DNA of 64,000 nucleotides from positions 1,834,001 through 1,898,000 of the forward strand of contig CP014609.1 in assembly GCA_001586195.1 (NCBI GenBank), written 5' to 3'. A model generated the notes under the pieces. It was not told the origin of the DNA. It saw only the letters and a list, made by a program, of their open reading frames with translations, and made no database searches. This DNA comes from Solibacillus silvestris (GTDB lineage Bacteria > Bacillota > Bacilli > Bacillales_A > Planococcaceae). Positions 59,975-64,000 of the stretch are shown in pieces. The stretch's first letter is position 1. Each line of letters starts with the position of its first letter. Both the position numbers and the translations under genes were made by a program.

Positions 59975-60521
59975 TGGGCATACCCCCTAAATCTTTTTTA
60001 AGTTTTTTCCTGCCATGGTAAAGCCGGTTATTAATAGCCGATTTTGTCATCTGCAATTGATGGGCAATTTCTTCTGTATCAAAATCTAGTAGGTACTTCA
60101 TTATAAAAATTTTCTGATCGACAGGCTTTAATGTCGAGATAATTGCCTGAATGTTCTCCTGTTCTTCTATATAGGTGCTTTCATATTTCATTAGGTCATT
60201 CTGCGTAAGCTCTATATCCAAAGAGGGGCTTTCTTTTTTCTTCATTTCCATGCGGTAATAATCGATTGCTTTATATTTTGCAATCACGCATACCCATTTT
60301 TGAAAGTCAGCTGCATCTCCTTTGAACTTTTTCGCGTTTTTCCAGATAGATAATAGAATATCGTTACAACACTCCTTTATGATGTCATTAATGTCAAGAG
60401 GACCTAAAATTTTCAATACAACACCTTTTATTAATGGAAGATAGTGATCGATTACGTAATCAAGAGCGTTTTCTTTGCCGCCTTGAAGGTATTTTATAAA
60501 ATTATGTTCATTAATCTTCAT
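59958..60521 (-). CDS. ECF-type sigma-70 family factor
   Basis: 187 residues. Region 2 (DINDIIKECCNDILLSIWKN, WVCVIAKYKAIDYYR) and region 4 (TLKPVDQKIFIMKYLLDFDT, HQLQMTKSAINNRLYHGRKK) are intact. ATG 60521 has AAAGGAG and AGAAGGA upstream and is preferred over the frame start at 60554. Operon with the DUF4179 gene; the second sigma/anti-sigma pair of the window. Confidence 0.88.
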   Translation of the reverse strand: MKINEHNFIKYLQGGKENALDYVIDHYLPLIKGVVLKILGPLDINDIIKECCNDILLSIWKNAKKFKGDAADFQKWVCVIAKYKAIDYYRMEMKKKESPSLDIELTQNDLMKYESTYIEEQENIQAIISTLKPVDQKIFIMKYLLDFDTEEIAHQLQMTKSAINNRLYHGRKKLKKDLGGMPIEKSV

Positions 60522-60721
60522 TTCCTTCTCCTTTATATAGTATTGATACTGCAAAAGCCTTTACATTATATATAACGTTAAATGGCACCTATTTTTCGCA
60601 AAAAAGCCCAAAAAAGTTGAAATATTGAAACACATATCGACTTTATTTCAAATTTCTTAACTTATATTTATAAGGGCGTCATTGCTATCAAAGTGTTGTT
60701 TAGTAAACTTCATAACAGATT

Positions 60722-60797
60722 GTTATTCAACAATATGGCCCTATAACGGAAAAACGCGATTTTCATATTGAAGAAACGCGCCCGATTGTTGAAAATC
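60722..60797 (+). repeat. Double-hairpin repeat
   Basis: TTATTCAACAATATGGCCC, TATAACGGAAAAACGCG, TTTTCATATTGAAGAAA, CGCGCCCGATTGTTGAAA. Arms CAAC and GTTG match. It accounts for the only structure seen in the 60522-60999 gap. Confidence 0.9.
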
Positions 60798-60999
60798 GTT
60801 AACTAATGCTTCTGTTAGTTGTAGTCGAGTTCGATTAAAGTATGTAGATTTCTAGCGTTATAATTTGTCTGAATACACTTTTTAAGATAGCACACCTATA
60901 AAGTTTTCTGCGAATATAGATTTGAATTAATCGTACCATTTGTAAAAAAAATACAAATTATTATCCACTTAGATTATAATTCTCTAGGGGGGTGCTTTT

Positions 61000-61866
61000 A
61001 TGTCTAAAAGTGTAAGAACTTCTGAGGGTACGAGAACCAAATTGATGTTAGATTTGCAAAGAATTGAGAAGGATAAGTATCAGTTACGCGAAGGTGAGCA
61101 ACATCAAGACTTCTTACCTTTGTTACTTCAATACATTGGTGATCCTGAGCCAGAATTGCGGGATAACCTGATTTATCCGATGTTTTATATGTGGATCAAA
61201 GAAGAGAAGAGGTTTAATGGTGAGGAGTTGCGTAGCCTCTTAACTGTTCTGACTGATGAAAATCATTTGTTCTATAATATTGGTAGCGTGGAGGACCAGT
61301 CAGTTTTTACAAGGTCGTTCTCTGCATTGCCTATCGCCTTGATTGTGCAACGACACAGACAGAAACAATTTTTAAAGCAATCGGAAATTGAACAATTAAT
61401 GCATGTAATGCTCCGTTATTATAAAGAGGAGAAGGATCTGCGAGGTTACATTACAATAGGAGGCTGGGCTCACAGCGCTTCTCACGGTGCGGATGTTTTT
61501 GTCGAGTTAGTGCAGTGTGAGGAGAGTAGCGTCCCAATGCTACGAGAGGTTCTTGTCGCTATTTCTGGCATGCTTCAAAATGGTAAACATATTTTTTGTG
61601 ATGAAGATGATGAGCGGTTGGTCAACATCGTGGATACGATGATTGACCAAGTTTTACTTCCACATCAATATTTGACTGATTGGGTTAACAGTTTAGCGCA
61701 ATGCTGCAATTTCCCTAGAAGTCGCAGTCAGGTGGTAGCTCGTGTAAACTCCAAAAATTTTTTACGCAGTCTTTATTTCAGAAGGAGACAAGAAAGCCGA
61801 GGGAATCAGCTTAACACTGTTATGCTTGATACTGAGGCACAATTAAACAGGTTTTCTATCAACTAA
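61000..61866 (+). CDS. DUF2785-family protein
   Basis: 288 residues, all helical. LLQYIGDPEPELRDNLIYPM, FTRSFSALPIALIVQRHRQK and YITIGGWAHSASHGADVFVE follow the DUF2785 pattern; the helical pairs suggest a HEAT-like solenoid. Cytoplasmic, function unknown. RBS GGGGGGTG precedes ATG. Confidence 0.82.
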   Translation: MSKSVRTSEGTRTKLMLDLQRIEKDKYQLREGEQHQDFLPLLLQYIGDPEPELRDNLIYPMFYMWIKEEKRFNGEELRSLLTVLTDENHLFYNIGSVEDQSVFTRSFSALPIALIVQRHRQKQFLKQSEIEQLMHVMLRYYKEEKDLRGYITIGGWAHSASHGADVFVELVQCEESSVPMLREVLVAISGMLQNGKHIFCDEDDERLVNIVDTMIDQVLLPHQYLTDWVNSLAQCCNFPRSRSQVVARVNSKNFLRSLYFRRRQESRGNQLNTVMLDTEAQLNRFSIN

Positions 61867-61873
61867 AGGAGAA

Positions 61874-61913
61874 AGGGACAACCCCAAAAGCTATGATTAA
61901 TTGAGGGGTTGTC
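61874..61913 (+). terminator. Hairpin after the DUF2785 gene
   Basis: GGACAACCCC and GGGGTTGTCT arms; no clean T-run follows, so efficiency is uncertain. Confidence 0.5.
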
Positions 61914-61964
61914 TGGCATGAATATCTACTTAAAGGCTCCAACTTAACAATACTAAATGCGTGC

Positions 61965-61992
61965 TTCATTAAAGCGCCCGATTGTTGAATAG
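61965..61992 (+). repeat. Partial repeat copy (right arm)
   Basis: TTCATTAAAGCGCCCGATTG then TTGAATAG; left part missing. Confidence 0.65.
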
Positions 61993-62026
61993 TATAAGAT
62001 ATATCTCTTTCGAATCTTAATATTTA

Positions 62027-62605
62027 TTAAAATGATCTTTCAAAACAAACACATTTGTGAACACGGTTATTACTTTTAAATTGGTCAATATCGTTCCCAA
62101 CGTAATGAGTGAAAGTGTTAACTAAATAGAGATTAGGTATGTTACTTTGAATTTTATGTTTCATTTCGCTTCCCTCAAAATAAACGTGGTAATAGGAATC
62201 AACCATTTTAAATTTCATTTTTTCATACCAGGTTTGAACCCAAAGATCATCTCTTGTCCACGCCTCAAAACGATTAATATTCATTTCTTTTGCTTTAGTT
62301 TCGGCAGCATAGAGTAGTTGTTGTCCTATTGCTCGTCGAGAAAAATCTGGATGAACAGCAATGTGCCAAATCATTCCACCTAATCCTTCTCCTCTGGAGC
62401 AAACTGTTCTTTCTTCTTTTTCAAACTCTACATCAATAAGCCCAACAATTTGACCATCTAATTCTGCGACTAGCTCAATTGCCGGATTTTGATAATGTTC
62501 TTTCTTATTTAGTACATTATCAAAATAAGCTGTCTGTAAAAATGCAAGTGTTCGGCATCTTACCCAACCAGTTTCATCAGTAACTCTATAGTTTCTAATA
62601 ATCAC
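62027..62605 (-). CDS. GNAT-family N-acetyltransferase
   Basis: 192 residues; GNAT core with IAVHPDFSRRAIGQQLLYAA (acetyl-CoA loop) and TWYEKMKFKMVDSYYHVYF. GTG start behind CGGAGG. The C-terminal ~40 residues extend past the domain. Fourth acetyltransferase of the array. Confidence 0.85.
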   Translation of the reverse strand: MIIRNYRVTDETGWVRCRTLAFLQTAYFDNVLNKKEHYQNPAIELVAELDGQIVGLIDVEFEKEERTVCSRGEGLGGMIWHIAVHPDFSRRAIGQQLLYAAETKAKEMNINRFEAWTRDDLWVQTWYEKMKFKMVDSYYHVYFEGSEMKHKIQSNIPNLYLVNTFTHYVGNDIDQFKSNNRVHKCVCFERSF

Positions 62606-62796
62606 TTATATACCTCCGGATTTTAGGAACCACGTAGTTTATAGGGGATTTATACGCTTATCCCTTAAAATTGATTCACCCCGTTTAATTTGTTCGTGAA
62701 TTTCATAATATATACCGCCTCCTTTACTAACAATTATTTAAATTCTACCATACATTCCCAATACATAGAGCGATAAATAGGTATTTCACTACCCAT

Positions 62797-62862
62797 AAAA
62801 GGGTCTTAAAAAAGGGGAAAGCCCAATTCTTATTACAGAATTGCGCCCGATTGTTGAAGATC
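62797..62862 (+). repeat. Double-hairpin repeat, left arm lost
   Basis: Inner hairpin CAATTCTTATTACAGAATTG and right arm CGCCCGATTGTTGAAGATC. Confidence 0.75.
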
Positions 62863-62878
62863 GTTTTTCTGAATAGGT

Positions 62879-63394
62879 TTATAACATTTTAACCTTTTCA
62901 AAAATCTCTTTATAAAGAACATCTAACTCTTTTTCATCATTTAAATAGAAATACCAAACATCTTCTCTATTGGCATCTTTATCGGATAAATAAATTGTCG
63001 AATGTGAACCGTTTTCTAGTGATTCCCATCTCGCTGTTTCGTATGTATATCCTACTTTTGTAAATGGAAGATTCCTTTTTTCGGAATCAAAAAAGATATA
63101 GGGGATTTTAGAGTTATTATAAACTTCAACAAATCGATCATTAGAAGCTTCTTCAAACATCAATGGTGTTATCATAACTGCATCAAAATTTGTTGAAATC
63201 TGTACTGTATCTTCGCTAAGTTCATCTAATGAAATTTTTTCAAAACTAATTTTTTTATTATTTAGATCAGGAATATCACCAATTACAGCGATTTTTAAAG
63301 GTTCTCCATCATATTTAACTTCTTCTTTTGAACATGCGTTTAGATTTAGTAAGAATAAAATAGATATAAGACCTAAAATCTTATTTAATTTCAT
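62879..63394 (-). CDS. Lipoprotein, unknown
   Basis: 171 residues: signal with lipobox LNAC (LISILFLLNLNACSKEE) and an external domain with a Rossmann-like beginning (LKIAVIGDIPDLNNKKISFE) and FDAVMITPLMFEEAS, reminding of periplasmic-binding or response-sensor folds. GGGGGC lies before ATG. Not assignable to a family by eye. Confidence 0.7.
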   Translation of the reverse strand: MKLNKILGLISILFLLNLNACSKEEVKYDGEPLKIAVIGDIPDLNNKKISFEKISLDELSEDTVQISTNFDAVMITPLMFEEASNDRFVEVYNNSKIPYIFFDSEKRNLPFTKVGYTYETARWESLENGSHSTIYLSDKDANREDVWYFYLNDEKELDVLYKEIFEKVKML

Positions 63395-63492
63395 TGTAAA
63401 GCCCCCTAAATAATGTATGTCATAATATTACCATTTAAGGGTTATTTTATATAGATGCTGTTGAATGAGTTATTTTGATAAACTTAAAATTG

Positions 63493-63566
63493 TGATTCAA
63501 TAATATGGCCCTATAACGGAAAAACGCGACCCTCTTATTAAAGAATCGCGCCCAGATTGTTGAATA
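63493..63566 (+). repeat. Double-hairpin repeat
   Basis: GATTCAATAATATGGCCC, TATAACGGAAAAACGCG, ACCCTCTTATTAAAGAAT, CGCGCCCAGATTGTTGAAT. Confidence 0.88.
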
Positions 63567-63572
63567 TATTAT

Positions 63573-63611
63573 TCAAAAAAAACCCAAGAAATTTCACACC
63601 ATTTCTTGGAC
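63573..63611 (-). terminator. Terminator of the APH-fold gene
   Basis: CCAAGAAAT and ATTTCTTGG arms followed by GTTTTTTTT on the minus strand. Confidence 0.85.
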
Positions 63612-63667
63612 ATTTGTAACTTCCTAAACTTCATTCTGGAACATTGAAAGTTCTTGTTGCTATGTTT

Positions 63668-64000
63668 TTAAAATTTATTTCTTAATTTATCTGCAACGCT
63701 AATCAACTTTCCCTTTAAATCATCAAACCAAGTTGGAGTGTCATTAATTTCTCCGTAATCCAAAGTTTCTAATAATCTGGCATACTTATATAAGTTTGCA
63801 TATCTTTGAAACTGCGGAAATTGAGCCTCCACATCATTATCTAAAATCATTTTGGTACGATACCCATTCAAAAATGAATGAGTCAATAATTTTGATTGAG
63901 GATCATCAGCGTCAATAAAATCATCAAGTGCTGTTACAATATCAAGTGCATACCAGTGATAAATCGCATCATCAAAGTCAATAACATTGAAATGTGGGTA
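63668..64000 (-). CDS. Aminoglycoside phosphotransferase-fold protein, C-terminal part
   Basis: The frame is open to the window edge, so the N-terminal part lies outside. The visible 110 residues start YPHFNVIDFDDAIYHWYALD, the Mg-binding IDFDD and following helix of APH/choline-kinase-like enzymes, then a helical C-terminal domain (FLNGYRTKMILDNDVEAQFP; QRYANLYKYARLLETLDYG). Antibiotic resistance cannot be inferred; many members phosphorylate metabolites. Confidence 0.8.
   Translation of the reverse strand, partial: YPHFNVIDFDDAIYHWYALDIVTALDDFIDADDPQSKLLTHSFLNGYRTKMILDNDVEAQFPQFQRYANLYKYARLLETLDYGEINDTPTWFDDLKGKLISVADKLRNKF

Noticed and set aside
31222-63566. Reading the double-hairpin repeats as ordinary rho-independent terminators
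   Set aside because: T-runs are absent or weak after the right arm, polarity is constant although genes lie on both strands, and several genes have separate normal terminators.
31222-63566. CRISPR array
   Set aside because: Spacing is 0.4-2.5 kb with genes in between, repeats are imperfect palindromes with inner hairpins, and no cas gene is present.

Overview
The window is low-GC DNA of a spore-forming, Gram-positive type. It carries strong AGGAGG-type ribosome sites, many TTG/GTG starts, a Spo0E-like phosphatase, a YqhV-family protein, a YtrA-type GntR/ABC operon, an ISP-type intracellular subtilisin and TPP riboswitches. The protein repertoire fits a Solibacillus/Lysinibacillus-like member of the Planococcaceae or Bacillaceae. 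The genus is an inference.

Left part (1 to about 31 kb). This is ordinary chromosome with patches of decayed mobile DNA. It holds two MFS transporters, a DMT exporter, a secreted copper-amine-oxidase-N-type protein, a cell-wall amidase and a serine hydrolase. It also holds an alpha/beta hydrolase, an AraC regulator beside a divergent glyoxalase-like gene, a GntR/ABC operon, a kinase-fold protein with a zinc ribbon, an M48 membrane protease and a tRNA-Val(GAC). From about 18.4 kb the content turns accessory: small phage-type genes and fragments, a secreted toxin with its immunity gene (20.7-21.8 kb), a phage tail-fibre remnant (22-23.6 kb), two tandem TPP riboswitches in front of an SDR gene, IS3 debris, and a 1699-residue secreted M60-type (mucinase-like) metalloprotease. 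A 500-bp stretch at 5.5-6.0 kb is a non-coding or decayed 21-bp periodic repeat.

Right part (31 to 64 kb). This is an accessory array. About 20 copies of one roughly 70-bp double-hairpin repeat occur here and none was seen in the first 31 kb. Every copy that can be oriented points the same way although the genes lie on both strands. Consecutive copies usually enclose one gene or one small operon: GNAT acetyltransferases, lipoproteins, DinB, cupin, VOC plus PadR, ECF sigma plus anti-sigma, a diguanylate cyclase, an ISP protease plus endonuclease I operon, DUF2785, and an APH-fold gene at the right edge. The layout resembles an integron cassette array, but no integrase is in view and the ends do not fully meet attC rules. 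Two IS110 elements (one intact, one deleted) and one IS3 element (two nonsense codons, 4-bp target duplication) have inserted into copies of this repeat.

Several genes are broken by single in-frame stops or frameshifts (DUF3995, an NlpC/P60-like protein, Nudix, phage genes), so the region looks old and decaying as well as acquisitive.
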